DNA of 64,000 bases from Rhizomys pruinosus (Eukaryota > Chordata > Mammalia > Rodentia > Spalacidae). The stretch covers positions 2,718,315-2,782,314 of the forward strand of contig VZQC01011003.1 of assembly GCA_009823505.1 (NCBI GenBank), given 5' to 3'. The position numbers and the translations under genes were made by a program. Of the stretch, positions 21,336 to 31,990 are shown piece by piece (positions within the stretch are counted from its first letter, which is position 1; each line of letters begins with the position of its first letter). The notes under the pieces are model-generated. The model saw only the letters and a list, made by a program, of their open reading frames with translations, was not told the DNA's origin and did not search any database.

Positions 21336-21574
21336 ACAGAAAGAAGATTAATATGATCAAAGTTCAGAGTTTGGGTGAGAAATAGGGGAGGAGGCTGGTA
21401 AGACAGACCAGGGAGAGACTTGTAGTCATGAAGAAGGATTTTAATTTGGATTTAGGAAGAACAAACCTTCCAAAACCTACTTAGAAGAAAAAAAGTTGTA
21501 GCAAGAAAAATAGAGACAAAAGAGCAATAGAAACTAAGGAAAAATAATGTTTCTTGTAACATTCTTTTTTTTTT

Positions 21575-21712
21575 CTTAACATGCTTGTAATCCTAGCAAA
21601 TGGAAGGTGAAAGCAAGAGAATCAGGAGTTCTAGGGCATCCTTGGCTAGGACTTCAAGGGCAGCCTGGGCTACAAGAGTCTCAGACTCAAAACAAACAGA
21701 CAAGCCAACCAA
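21575..21712 (+). mobile_element. Old B1/B4-like SINE
   Basis: ATGCTTGTAATCCTAGCAAA and GGCAGCCTGGGCTACAAGAG. Confidence 0.6.
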
Positions 21713-21964
21713 CAAAGAACAATGACAACAAAAGATTGACAGGTTAATATAGGATTTCTTCTCTTCAGACAGTTATTTAATTGGTCTGGCCCAGGCATCA
21801 CTATTATTTAATTTTTTTCCCTAAGTGTTTCTAATGTGCGGCCAAGCTTGAGTAACATTGTTATAAGGGTGTGTGGTTGGTCCTGGAGATTTAATACTAT
21901 ATAAAAAACAAAGCATCTTTAGTTGTTCTTTGGAATCCAGTATAGCAAGAGAAAGGTTGGGAAC

Positions 21965-22160
21965 TGAAGAGGGGTATAAAGGGCCAGCAACATGACTGAG
22001 TAGTAGCACTTGTCATGTAAGGCTGATGAGCTACATGCCTGCACATGTGCACAGACACACACACACACACAGACACACAGACACACAGACACACACACAC
22101 ACACACATAAAATAAAATAAAATAAAATAAAATAAAATAAAATAAAATAAAATAAAATAA
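21965..22160 (+). mobile_element. Old B3-like SINE ending in (CA)n and (AAAAT)n
   Basis: The CA tract is about 22052-22106 and the AAAAT tract 22107-22160. The repeats explain the antisense low-complexity frames. Confidence 0.65.
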
Positions 22161-22170
22161 TAAAAGACTT

Positions 22171-22313
22171 AGCCAGGTGTGGTGGCACACTCCTTTAATT
22201 CCAGCAGAAGCAGTCACATCTCTGTGAGTTCAAGACCAGCCTGTTCTACATAGCGAGTTCCAGGCCAGCGGGAGCTACATAGAGACCCCATCTCAAAAAA
22301 GAGAAAAATAACA
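22171..22313 (+). mobile_element. B1 SINE with internal deletion
   Basis: AGCCAGGTGTGGTGGCACAC, then CCAGCAGAAGCAGTCACATC. Confidence 0.9.
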
Positions 22314-22351
22314 ATAATAATAAAATAAATTTAATTTAAATTGTACTTATT

Positions 22352-22608
22352 TTTTTTCCAAAGCCAGTTTTTTTATTGAAGCTCTGAGCATTTCATACAA
22401 AAATTACAAATAAAATCTAGACCCGTGCCCCCCTTCCTGCCCCCCCACCCCACCAGAGCTCATGTATTCTGCTAAACATGTTTTTCATCTTTTTTTCAGT
22501 CTCTCTCAAAATTTACTGTTTCAAGCAGAAGTTCACCATTTCAGTCAGTTCTTTGACGTAGTCTTTCTGTTGTTGTTATTCCTTCCAATATGCATCACTC
22601 CAAAATAT
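22352..22608 (-). mobile_element. LINE-1 3' UTR fragment
   Basis: It matches the 3' UTR of L1 copies A and B (AAATCTAGACCCGTGCCCCC, CACCCCACCAGAGCTCATG, GCAGAAGTTCAC). This is a short 5'-truncated insertion only a few hundred bases from copy A. Confidence 0.8.
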
Positions 22609-22619
22609 GCACTTATTAT

Positions 22620-22818
22620 TTTTGTTAATTTATGTGTATGAGTATATTGCCTGCATGTGTGTAAGTGCACCCAGGTCATGCAATGCCCAGGGAGGTCAGA
22701 TTCTCTGAAACTGGAGTAACAGAAGGTTGCTAACCACCATGTTGGTGCTGAGAATCGAAACTGGGTCCTCTGCCAGAGCAGCCAGTGCTCTTAACCTCTG
22801 AGCCATCTCTCCAGCCCC
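22620..22818 (-). mobile_element. B2 SINE, diverged
   Basis: CCAAAATAT is found on both sides (22600s and 22817-22826). Confidence 0.9.
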
Positions 22819-22964
22819 AAAATATAAATTTAAAAGCAGGGTATGAAGAACTTTAAGCCTTCTGCTTGAGGCCTTTGTGCTCTCTGTAACTACAACTGTG
22901 CAAAATAATCAACTTTTAAAGGACCACATAAAGGATATACTCTATCTTGAAAAGGAACTTTTTA

Positions 22965-23202
22965 TTTTATTTTTATTTATTTATGTGTATGAATGTACTG
23001 TCTGCATGTAGGTTTGTGCACCCGTGTCGTGCAATGCCGCAGAGGTCAGAGGAGGGTGTCGGATTCCCCTGGAATTGGAGTTCTCCTGGAATTGGAGTTT
23101 CAGACGGTTCTCAGCCGCCATGTGGGCGCTGGGGATCAAACCCAGGTACTCTGCGAGAGCGGTCGGCGCTCTTAACCGCTAGACCATCTCTTCAGCCTCC
23201 CC
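22965..23202 (-). mobile_element. B2 SINE (17-nt duplication type)
   Basis: AAAAGGAACTTTTT flanks it (22950-22963 and 23203-23216). Confidence 0.95.
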
Positions 23203-23240
23203 AAAAGGAACTTTTTTTATTTATAAATACAGTTGGCTCA

Positions 23241-23266
23241 AGCCGGGCGTGGTGGTGGCATGCACT
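23241..23266 (+). mobile_element. B1 head fragment
   Basis: AGCCGGGCGTGGTGGTGGCA is cut off at the T-rich end of L1 copy A. Confidence 0.8.
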
Positions 23267-23281
23267 TTTTTTTTTTTTCAA

Positions 23282-23453
23282 ACAATAAATTATTTATTTT
23301 ATTATTTTTAACAAATCTAGGCCCGGTGTTCCCACCCATTCCCCCACCCCACCCCAACCAGAGCTCATGCATGCGGCCAAACAATGCTTTTCATCTATTA
23401 GTCCTTTCTCAATATTTTCCATGTGAAGTTGATGTTTTGAGCAGAAGTTCACT

Positions 23454-23498
<45 letters not shown>

Positions 23499-25846
23499 TT
23501 GTTGTTTGTTTTCCAAAATGCATTATGCCCAACTGCTTGGTACAAAAGCCGCAGGGGGCCCTACAAAGAAATAACTTTTAAACTGGGTAATGTGGCACTG
23601 CATCCACAGATGAGGGAAAACCATTCGCGTGTTTTTTTTTCTCTTTCTGAATGTGTTATTTAACTCAAGCATGATGTCCTCTAGCCTCCAGCCATTTTCC
23701 TGCAAGCTCGTTATTTCGTCTTTCTTAACTGCGGCATAGAACTCCATGGTATAGATGTCCACGTTTTCCTTATCCACTCGTCAGTTGAGGGCATTTAGGT
23801 GGGTTCCAACTCCTTGCTATTGTGAGGAGAACTGCAGAGAAACAGGGCCATGCATGTATCTCGTGGTGGCGTAATCTTGAGGGTACATGCCTAGTGAGTG
23901 GTATGGCTGGGTCGGGTGGCAAAGTTCATTCCAAGTCTTCAAGGGTTCTCCACACGCGTTCCATAGTTGCTGTACGAGTTTACATGCCCACCAGCATGGA
24001 GAGTGTTCCCCTTTCTCCACAACCTCTCCAGCACTTGGTATCATTGTTTTCTTGATCCTAGCCAGTCTTATTGGGATTAAGATGATATCTTAAAGTGGTT
24101 TTTGATCTGCATTTCTTAATGATTTATGATGTTAAACACTTCTTAGGGTGGTTTCTCAGCCATCTCTAAGTACTCAATTGTGAAGTCTCATGTTCAGCTC
24201 TTTGCTCTATCAAGTGGGTCATTTGTTTTCTTTTTTCTTGTTTTTTAGAGGAAGTTTTATTTAGTACTGGAAATCAATTGCTTTTTCAGATATATCTGCA
24301 GTGAAGGGTTTCCCTCCTCCCACTCTGTGGGATTCTCTCCACTTCCTTGAATTGTTTCTTTTGATGTACAGAAGCTTTTGAGTTAATGAGATCCAATTTG
24401 TCATTGTCGACCTTAAATCTGTGCAGCTGCTGTCTGATATTAGGAAGTCTTTTTCGTAAGCCTATGTCTTTGAGTCTGCTGCCAACTTTTCTTTTATCAC
24501 CTTCAGTTTGGGGTTTCATGTTGAGGTCTTTGATCTCTGGAGGTGACTTTTGTACAGGGCGAAGGGTAGGGGTTGAATTCATTCTTCTACAAGTGGGATC
24601 CAGTTTTGCCACTCCATTTGCTGATGATGCTGTTTTTCCTCCATTGTGGCTTCTGCCCCCTGGTCAAATATGAGATGGCTGAATTGATGTGCTCAGATTG
24701 GATCTTCGTTTTGGTTGTTCCATTGGTCAACAGTCTGTTTTTGTGCCAGTACCAGCTGTTGTTTATGACTATCGTCCTGTAGTCATAGTTTTGAAATCTG
24801 GTAATAGAGATCTCTCCGTGAGCTCTTTTCACTCAGGGTTGATTTTGACTATTAGGGTCTCTTGTTTTTCCAAATGAATTTAAGAACTTTTCTTCCAAGC
24901 CGTGACGAAAACTCTTGGGGAGTTGTTTGATTGATGCATTTAATCTATACAAAAGGTTTTGGTAAAATGGGACATTTTTACAATGTTTAATTATATCCCA
25001 ATCAATGAGATGGGAGGTTTTTCCATCTTCTGAGGTCTTCTTCAATTTCTTCGTTTAAGGGTCTTAAAAATTTTGTTGTAGAAAAAGTTTGTGTTGGAGA
25101 TACTTTGGTTAGGTTTTGTTCCTAGGTATCTTATTGTTTTTGAGGCATTGTGAGGAAGGTCTCTTTGAATTCTTTCTCCAGTGCTTGTTTTTGCTGTAAA
25201 GAAGGCCATGTGATTTTTTTTAGATTAATTTGTATGCGCCACTTTGCTGAAGCTGTTAATAATTTCTAGGCAGTTTTGCTGGTGGAAAAGTTTTAGCATC
25301 CCTTAAGATAAACCATCCCATATCATGCAGCAAATGGGATAGTTGTGACTTCCTCCTTTCCCACATTAGACTCCTTTAATATCTTTTCTTGCCTTCATTG
25401 CTCTAGCAAGTGTTTCAAGCACTGATATTGAAGAGGAGTTGGGACAGGGGGCAGCCTGCCGTATTCCTAACCTATAAAGGTCATGTTTTCTGTCATTACC
25501 CATTTCTAGACATGATTTGGCTGTGGGTTTCTGTATATGGCTTGATTACATTGAGGAATGACCCTCCAATTCCAATTCCTGGCCGGAACTTTAAGCATGA
25601 AGGATTGGATTTTGTCAAAGGCTTTTTCAGCTTCAAATTGAGATGATGGTTGTGGTTTTGTCTTGATTCCGTTTAGTTTTGATGATGTTTATTGTTTTAT
25701 GTATGTTTGACACCATCTGCATCTCTGGTATGAAATCCAACTTGGTCATATTGGATGATCTTCTTGAGTGTGGTCTATATGCGATTGGGCCCGTATTCTG
25801 TTTAGAATTTGGCATCTGTGTTCATGAGGGAGATGGTCTATAAGTC
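23282..25846 (-). mobile_element. LINE-1 copy A: 3' UTR and C-terminal ORF2
   Basis: The 3' UTR is at the low end (about 23290-23580), followed upward by the ORF2 C-terminus, where the fragment VDIYTMEFYAAVKKDEI is typical of L1 ORF2. Many short frame-shifted ORF2 pieces follow on the minus strand. The frame is broken every few tens of bases by single-base gains and losses. A minus B2 interrupts the element at 25847-26129. ORF2p normally supplies endonuclease and reverse transcriptase; no intact protein is possible here. Confidence 0.9.
23455..23497. repeat. T43 homopolymer inside L1 copy A
   Basis: Replaces a stretch that in L1 copy B reads CAGTCAGTTCTTTGATGCAG (58594 on). The length is unlikely to be reliable. 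Confidence 0.95.
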
Positions 25847-26129
25847 TCCTTTTTTTTTTTAACTTTTTTTTTTTTTTTTTTTTTATTGTCCGATGTGTAT
25901 GATGTATTGTGTGCATGCGAAGTAATGTGCAACACCCGTTCGTGCAATGCCGCGGAGGTAGACGAGGGCTGTCGGACTCCCCTGGAACTGGAGTTCTCCT
26001 AGGAATGTAGTTCTGAGAATTTCAGACGCTTCGTGCCGCCATGTGGGTGATGCTGGGTTCTGGGAACAACCCGGGTCTCTCTGCAAGATGCGGGTCCGCG
26101 GCTCTCTAACCCTAGGCCACTCCTCCACC
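25847..26129 (-). mobile_element. B2 SINE (17-nt duplication type), indel-rich
   Basis: Inserted in L1 copy A with CTATAAGT on both sides. It belongs to the young subfamily (CCGCGGAGGT), yet has more than ten small indels, unlike its siblings in the window. Confidence 0.85.
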
Positions 26130-26872
26130 CTATAAGTTACTCCTTGTTCTCTAGTTTGCGTCTTGCCTGGTTTTGGTATAAGTGATGTTGGCTTTCATAG
26201 AGGACTTTGGGAGAATTCCCTCTGATTGTATACTTCTAAAACAGTTTCAGTAAGAATGGTTGAGGTCTTTTGAAATGTTTTTATAGAATTCTGCTGTGAA
26301 CCATCTGGGCCTGGGGCTTTTTTTGGTGGGAGGCTCTTACTACATTCTCTATTTTCTTCATAATTATGGGTCTATTTAAGCTTTGCGGTCTCTTCTTGGC
26401 CAAGCATTGGTGTTCTCAGTATGTCAGATATTCATCATTTCTTCTAGGTTTCAAATCTTGGGAGAATATAGTTTCTTGTAATATTCCCATATAATTTTCT
26501 TTGATCTTTTCCTTGTCGTTGTAGATATTTCCCTTTCATCACATAGTGTATTGATTTGGAGTTGTTCCTTCTTTCTTTTGGTTAACTGGGCTAGAGGTCT
26601 GTCTATCTTGTTTATTCTTTCAAAGAACCAACTTTTGGCTTCATTGATTTTTTGTATTGTTTTCTTTGTTTCTATTTCATTGATTTCTGCTCTGATTTTT
26701 GTTATTTCTTCCTGTCTGTTGTGTTTAGGGTTCATCTGTTGTTGCCTCTCAAGTGCTTTTAGCTGTAGTGTTAGATCATTCACTTGTGCTCTTTCTGTTT
26801 TTCTAATGTAGGCACCCAGGGCTATAAACTTCCCTCTTAGGACTGCTTTTAAGGTATCCCATAGGTTTTGTT
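26130..26872 (-). mobile_element. LINE-1 copy A: 5' part of the ORF2 remnant
   Basis: This continues copy A beyond the inserted B2. A relatively clean minus-strand frame covers [30 protein letters not shown] and INEAKSWFFERINKIDRPLA, the linker between the endonuclease and reverse transcriptase domains of ORF2. The L1 ends abruptly at a plus-strand B1 (26873), so it lacks the endonuclease domain and ORF1. Confidence 0.9.
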
Positions 26873-27010
26873 GTGGGCGCATGCCTTTAATCCTAGCACT
26901 TGGGAGGCAGAGGCAGGCGGGTCTTTGTGAGTTCAAGGCCAGCCTGGTCTACAGAGTGAGTTCCAGGACAGCTGGGGTTATAGGGAGACCCTGTCTCGAA
27001 AAGACCAAAA
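26873..27010 (+). mobile_element. B1 SINE, head missing
   Basis: GGGCGCATGCCTTTAATCCT to CTCGAAAAGACC, joined directly to L1 copy A. Confidence 0.92.
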
Positions 27011-27060
27011 AATAAATTAATTAATTAATTAAAATAAATAAATAAATAAATAAATAAACA
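27011..27060. repeat. (AATT)n/(AAAT)n tract
   Basis: The expanded tail of the preceding B1. Confidence 0.9.
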
Positions 27061-27325
27061 CAGTTGGGTGAGGAAGAACTGGACTTCTTTAAGGGGGGTC
27101 TCCGGATAGGCTGACTAGAGCTCAGAGGGTGAACAGGCATTGAGGAATGGCCAGGGAGAGTAATTTGGCACAATAGACCCTAACACAAATTATGGAGTAT
27201 ATGAATTCCGGACTTGGGGTCTGTGGGAGGGCTCTAATGGAGAAGCGGGAATAAAGGCAATTAAGACTGATTGCAAATTATGTATAAAATATACACAAAA
27301 TTCAATAAAATGTTTTTAAAAAACA
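27060..27325 (+). mobile_element. Second copy of the LINE 3'-tail-like sequence
   Basis: Related to 17880-18130 (GGGTGAGGAAGAACTGGACT, CTAACACAAATTATGGAGTA, AATGGAGAAGCGGGAATAAA). It lies beside L1 copy A but in the opposite orientation, so it is a separate insertion. Confidence 0.5.
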
Positions 27326-27359
27326 GGATATAATCCTAATTAGATAAAGCAGAACTCTT

Positions 27360-27924
27360 ATCGATCTTTTGAGGCAGTGTCTTGCTACATAGCCCAGGAC
27401 AACCTCTAATTCATGATTCTCCTGCTTTAAGCTTCTAGACTACTAGAATATTGGGATTGCAGTTTTTTCAAACCACATATGGACTTTTTAAAATTAGTGG
27501 GTGAAGAGTGCTATATCATAGTTTTGGTTTGTCATTTCCAAATGAATCATGATCATATATTAATATTCCACTTAACATACCTTCTCCAGAAAAATACATG
27601 TCCAAGTTTTTATCCTTTTTTGATAGATCATCTCACACTGCAGCCCATGCTGGCCTGGAACTCACTATGTAGCTAAACACCCCTCTCCCATCACCCTCCC
27701 TGGTGCAGAGATTACGGGTATGAGCCATCGTATTCAACTTGCTTGTTTTTAAATTGGATTGTCTCTTGAGTTTTGAGTTACATGAATTTTTTTTCTTGAG
27801 ACAATGTTTTCTGTGTAACTTATGCTGGCCTCAAACTTGCTATGCAATTGAAAGTAACATTGAAATGGAAATCCTCCTGCCTTATCCTAACAGAATTCTG
27901 TGATTACAGTTGTGCCCAACCACA
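27360..27924 (-). mobile_element. Three old B1-like remnants
   Basis: Reversed B1-like blocks at about 27360-27465, 27620-27740 and 27795-27924 (for example GCTACATAGCCCAGGAC, CCCATGCTGGCCTGGAACTC, TATGCTGGCCTCAAACTTGC). Confidence 0.55.
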
Positions 27925-27940
27925 CTGGCTTATTATTTCT

Positions 27941-28104
27941 TTTTTTGTTTTTCTTTTTTTTTTTTTTTTTGTATTTTTGAGACAGGGTCTCCCTGTAGCC
28001 CCAGATGTCCTGGAACTCACTTTGTAGACCAGGCTGACCTTGAACTCACAGAGATCCAGCTGCCTCTGTGCTGGGATTAAAGGCATGCACCACCACGCAT
28101 GGCT
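27941..28104 (-). mobile_element. B1 SINE
   Basis: Perfect 16-bp target repeat CTGGCTTATTATTTCT (27925-27940 and 28105-28120). Confidence 0.97.
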
Positions 28105-28229
28105 CTGGCTTATTATTTCTATATAAATTCTGGCTATATGCCTCCTTAGTAGATATGATTCCTATTAGTATATATGATTTGTATACGTCTGTCCTCTTCC
28201 TTCTGAAAAATCCTTGTGTTATATGTACA

Positions 28230-28555
28230 TAGGTGCCTATGTATGTTTGTATGTATGGGATTGAGCACATACAAACACCTGGGGAGACCAAAGGTCAACT
28301 TTGTATGTCATTTCTCAGGAGGTATCCATCATGTTTTATGAGTCATGGTCTCTCACTGACTGACACTTGGGTCTGGCAGATTAGGCCCAGGGATGGGATG
28401 CCCCTGTCTTTAAACACCCCTCCCCCATTCCACAACACTGGTATTACAAACCTGTGCCACCACTCTCAGCTTTTTACAGAAGTGCTGGGGATAGAACTCA
28501 GGTCCTCTTGATTGCACAGGAAGTATGTTATCATCTCTCTACCTCTTAAAAGATC
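28230..28555 (-). mobile_element. B4 SINE, diverged
   Basis: CATGGTCTCTCACTGA, CAAACCTGTGCCACCACTCT and GTGCTGGGGATAGAACTCAG in B4 order. Confidence 0.65.
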
Positions 28556-28573
28556 TTGATAATGAATGCCTTA

Positions 28574-28578
<5 letters not shown>

Positions 28579-28608
<30 letters not shown>
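28579..28608. repeat. (GT)n microsatellite
   Basis: About 15 GT units at the edge of a B3. Confidence 0.97.
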
Positions 28609-28611
<3 letters not shown>

Positions 28612-28936
28612 TATACATGGGCCATTGTCTCCATGTGGCTGTCAGAGGACAACTTGCAGAAGTTGGTTCTCTCCTTTTTTTTTTTTTTTTTTTTTGTCTT
28701 TTGAGACGGGGTCTCCTTGTAGCCCCAGTTGTTCCTGGAACTCGCTCTGTAGACCCAGGCTGCCTTGAACTCAACAAAGAGATCCGCCTGCCTCTGCCTC
28801 CCAATCTCTAGAATTAAAGGTGTGCTCCACCATGCCAGGCTGGTTCTCTCCTACCGCATAGGTCCTGGAGAGCAAACTCAGGTCATTAGGCTTGGCATTA
28901 AGCACTTTTAGCCACTGAGCCATTTTGCTGGCCCAA
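28612..28936 (-). mobile_element. B3 SINE split by a B1
   Basis: GTCAGAGGACAACTTGCAGA before and GGTCCTGGAGAGCAAACTCA after the B1. Confidence 0.85.
28676..28840 (-). mobile_element. B1 SINE nested in the B3
   Basis: Target repeat TGGTTCTCTCCT (28664-28675 and 28841-28852). Confidence 0.95.
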
Positions 28937-28986
28937 GACCCTTGATATACCTTAAACTAAGTGACAGGTACATGGATGAACTTTTA

Positions 28987-29380
28987 TTTACTTATTTATT
29001 TACTTATTTATTTATTTTACTTTTTTTTTTTTGTCTTTTGGAGACAAGGTCTTTCTGTAGCCCCAGTTGTCCTGGAACTCGCTCTGTAGACCAGGCTGGC
29101 CTTGAACTCACAGAGATCCACCTGCCTCTGCCTTCCAAGTGCTGGGATCACAGGTGTGCGCCACCACACCCAGCTACTTTTTTTTATATGTATGAGTGTA
29201 CCGTCTGCATGTAGGTAGATACACCCACCTCGCGCAGTGCTGTGGTCAGAAAAGGGTGTTGGATTCCCCTGGAACTGGAGTTAAAGATGGCTTTTAGCTG
29301 CCATGTGGGTGCTGGGAATGGAACCTGGGTCCTCTGCAAGAGCAGTCAGTGCTCTTAACCACTGAGCCCTCTCTCCAGCC
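28987..29380 (-). mobile_element. B2 SINE with a B1 and TTTA repeat in its tail
   Basis: A 16-bp target repeat CATGGATGAACTTTTA (28971-28986 and 29381-29396) encloses a (TTTA)n tract (to 29017), a minus B1 (29018-29176) and a minus B2 (29177-29380). Confidence 0.94.
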
Positions 29381-29550
29381 CATGGATGAACTTTTAATTC
29401 ACATTTTATTTTTTAACAAATGGGTTAAGTTGATTTATTCGCACTACAATTTCATTTTTGTTTCAGAACTGCCACACTCTTGGGTTTCTACCCCACCCTA
29501 AGCTCATCCTTCTGGTGAGGTGATGTCACTTATGATTCACCCTGGTCTTT

Positions 29551-29703
29551 TTTTTTTTGGTCTTTTTGAGACAGGGTCTCCCTTTAGTCCCAGCTGGCCT
29601 AAGAGCTCACTCTGTACACCAGGCTGGCCTTGAACTCACAAAGATCCACCTGCTTCTGCCTCCCAAGTGCTGGAATTAAAGGCGAGTGCCACCACGCCTG
29701 GCT
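29551..29703 (-). mobile_element. B1 SINE
   Basis: GGTCTTTTTGAGACAGGGTC to GCCACCACGCCTGGC. Confidence 0.94.
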
Positions 29704-30227
29704 CATAAAAAGCTCCTTAACCAAACCTGAATCCTAACCTGTTTCGGAATTCTCTCTATAAGCTGGTTCGTTTCAGTCTTTTATTTACCAGATGTTTTCC
29801 TCCTATTAAGTTTTTGCTGATCCAATTTTCTACTTTACACTACATCAGTTTTAGTGTCATAGCTTTGTAATTGCTGGCGCCTCTCTTGTCATTCCTGTGG
29901 CTACTTATCTGTCTTGTAAATTGTACATTAAATACATTTCATTGCCACTTCAGCTATCACCCTATTTTAGTCCGTTATCACACGGTGCTATAATTATTAA
30001 TAGTCTTTTTCTGCCTGACTCCATTTCAACTCCATACGCGGGTAACATGAGAACAAACGTGCTGAAAAGGAGTGCTAGGTAAGAAGATAACTTCGGTAAG
30101 TGTGGAAGATGAATTAGAATGCATGGGGCAATTAGACCCTGAACTGGGGCAACTGGGCTTCCTCACTGTTGATACAAAAGAATGTAAACACTGCTCATGG
30201 GTGACGAGTTAAAGCCGGGAAGACAGG
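29704..30227. other. Tbc1d12 upstream region, unique
   Basis: No repeats seen. Likely holds proximal regulatory DNA, but I can point to no specific site. Confidence 0.45.
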
Positions 30228-30397
30228 CTGTCTTATTTTGCTCTCACAAATCAACTGCGTTCAGTGACTTTCCCCTAAGCGGACAGTCCCGCCCTTCCTT
30301 CTGCTAGGAACTGTCATCCCGAGTGCACCAACCAGGTTCCTGCCTCCAGACTGCAGATCCCAGATCGGCCTCTCGGGTCTCTCTAGCTGCCATCTCT

Positions 30398-30583
30398 ATG
30401 GTTCGGGGACGCTCCGGTCGCGGCTTGCCCAGTCCTGCTCTCGCGCCTGCGCGAGCCCAGCGCGTGCCCTCCCTCTGGCAACTGTCCAGCCGGCGGGTGG
30501 GAGGGGTGGGTCTGGGAGCGTTGCGGCGGTGGCCGCGGCCCCTGAGCGCAGGGCGGTTCTGTGACCAAGCCTGCGCGGGGTAG
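30398..30583 (+). other. Possible uORF in the Tbc1d12 5' leader
   Basis: An ATG at 30398 opens a 61-codon frame (starting MVRGRSGRGL) that stops at 30581-30583, 37 bases before the main start. It would act as an upstream ORF only if transcription begins left of 30398, which I cannot determine. It has no similarity I recognise and its Arg/Gly/Ser composition follows from GC-rich DNA. Confidence 0.35.
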
Positions 30584-30620
30584 TCCTCCGCCTCCTCGGG
30601 CGGCGGCCACCGGCCCGCAG

Positions 30621-31528
30621 ATGATGGGTCCGGAGGAGGTCGGAGGCTGCTCGGGAGGAACCAAGTTGCTCCCGGTCCCGGCGCCGGAGCGCGGGGGTCA
30701 GGACAGGAAGATGATCGCGACCACAGGCGGCTTCGGCGGAGGAGCTGTTGCCGCGGAGCTCCCGGAGGAGGCTGGGGAAGAGGAGCCAGAGACGCCCCCG
30801 CCGCAGCTCCTCCAGCGCTTCCTCGCGGCGGCGGGCGGACAGCTGGAACCCGGGCTCTGTTCCTGCCCCCATCTCGCTGGCCCGGTCGGCGCCCCTCGGT
30901 CCCCGGCAGCCTGGAGCTCCGACTCCTGCTTGCCAGACTGGGGCCGTGGGCGCGGCGGCGCGGGGGCGGTGAGGGTCCGGGCGACGTGCCGGCCGGGCAT
31001 GACCAACGGGGACTCGGGCTTTCTGCCGGGCCGGGACTGTGACGACCGGGAGGCGGCGCGCGGGCTTGCTGGCGCCGGGGACCCGAAGACGAGCGGCTGC
31101 CGCCCCGTCGTCTACCTTCGCCGGGAAGGGCCTGCTGACGAAGGCGTGGACGGCGCGGGCAGCCCGGAGGACTGGGCCGCGCCGCTCGAGGACCCGCTGC
31201 GGAGCTGCTGCCTGGCAGCCGCGAACCCAGAGAGCACCGGCAGCGGCTCGGCGGGCAGCGAGGACGCCGGGTCGGAGGAGGGCGCGCCCCCCGCCACCTC
31301 GGCCCCCGCCTTGGCCGAGAGGACTCGTGCTGACTCGGAGTGCAGCCCCGGTTTCCCGGACGTCCACTTGAACTCTCGGAACACGTTCGAGGTGAGCCAC
31401 CGCCAGAGCGCCGGCGACCCCCTGCCCCCGGCGGGCCAGCAGGTGTCCTTGTCCGCTGCGGAGCCGGGACCGGCGGGGATCACAGCCCGGGCTCCACGGA
31501 CTGGCGGCTTCGCGGACTTCTTCACCAG
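30621..31528 (+). CDS. Tbc1d12: Tbc1d12 coding exon 1
   Basis: This is the first coding exon of TBC1 domain family member 12, a RAB11-binding TBC protein associated with recycling endosomes. The 908 bases encode about 302 residues of low-complexity Gly/Ala/Pro/Glu-rich N-terminus. Motifs matching mammalian TBC1D12 include [61 protein letters not shown] and, at the end, GGFADFFTR. The donor is CAG|GTAGGG at 31529. The catalytic TBC domain is encoded by later exons outside the window. ATG at 30621 is followed at once by a second ATG (30624) with a better context (A at -3, G at +4), so either may be used. Long antisense ORFs here are GC shadows. Confidence 0.93.
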
Positions 31529-31839
31529 GTAGGGCGCGGGGCGCGGGGCGCGGGGCTCCGGGCGGGGCCGGGCCGGGCCGGAGCTGGCGGACAGCGGCCA
31601 CGCGCTTGTGGACTTAGCTCTGATTTGTGGCTGGGGAAGAGGAACTGGGTCGGCCTGGGGTTTCTGTAGAAGTTGCGAACTCTGCGAGGAGCCGACCTTC
31701 CTGTTGCTCTGTCAGCTGGAGGCGTCCACGCGGTTCACACCTGGTTTCTGGGCTCCCAGGTCTGACCAGACACCAAGTGCCCTATCTTCCGTTGTCTCTC
31801 CTCAATAGCAAATGACCACCGCTCTAGTTTTTAAATTGT

Positions 31840-31990
31840 ATTGCACGGATGGTTGTTAGCTGCCATGTGAGTACTGGGAATCGAACCTGGGTCCTCTGAA
31901 AGAGCAATCAGTGCTCTTAACCACTGAGCTAACTCTCCACTCCCTGCCTCAGCTTCTTGAATGCTGGGATTACAGGTGTAATCCAGCCTA
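31840..31990 (-). mobile_element. B2 fragment plus B1 tail, intron 1
   Basis: TTGTTAGCTGCCATGTGAGT ... CTAACTCTCCACTCCC (B2), then GCTTCTTGAATGCTGGGATT (B1). Repeated in copy 2 at about 35610-35760. Confidence 0.8.

Larger units (their letters stand above)
30280..31610. promoter_or_regulatory. CpG island over Tbc1d12 promoter and exon 1
   Basis: The stretch is very GC- and CpG-rich and covers the 5' leader and first coding exon. There is no TATA box. A GCGCCTGCGC motif (30443-30452), resembling an NRF1 site, sits in a near-palindrome CTCGCGCCTGCGCGAG, and GC-box-like GGGAGGGGTGGG follows at about 30498. The same features recur at +3778 in the duplicate (about 34060-35390). Confidence 0.8.

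Noticed and set aside
22050..22160. Regular CA and AAAAT units considered as a CRISPR-like or satellite array
   Set aside because: Simple microsatellites in a SINE tail. There is no spacer-repeat structure and the genome is mammalian.
26451..26936. 161-codon minus-strand frame
   Set aside because: A B1-derived start fused to an L1 ORF2 linker; a remnant of mobile elements and not a host gene.
30396..31601. 401-codon antisense ORF over Tbc1d12 exon 1 (and its partner at 34082-35176)
   Set aside because: The frame stays open because the exon is GC-rich. Its Arg/Ala/Pro-rich translation matches nothing I know, and the sense strand is clearly Tbc1d12 with a splice donor.
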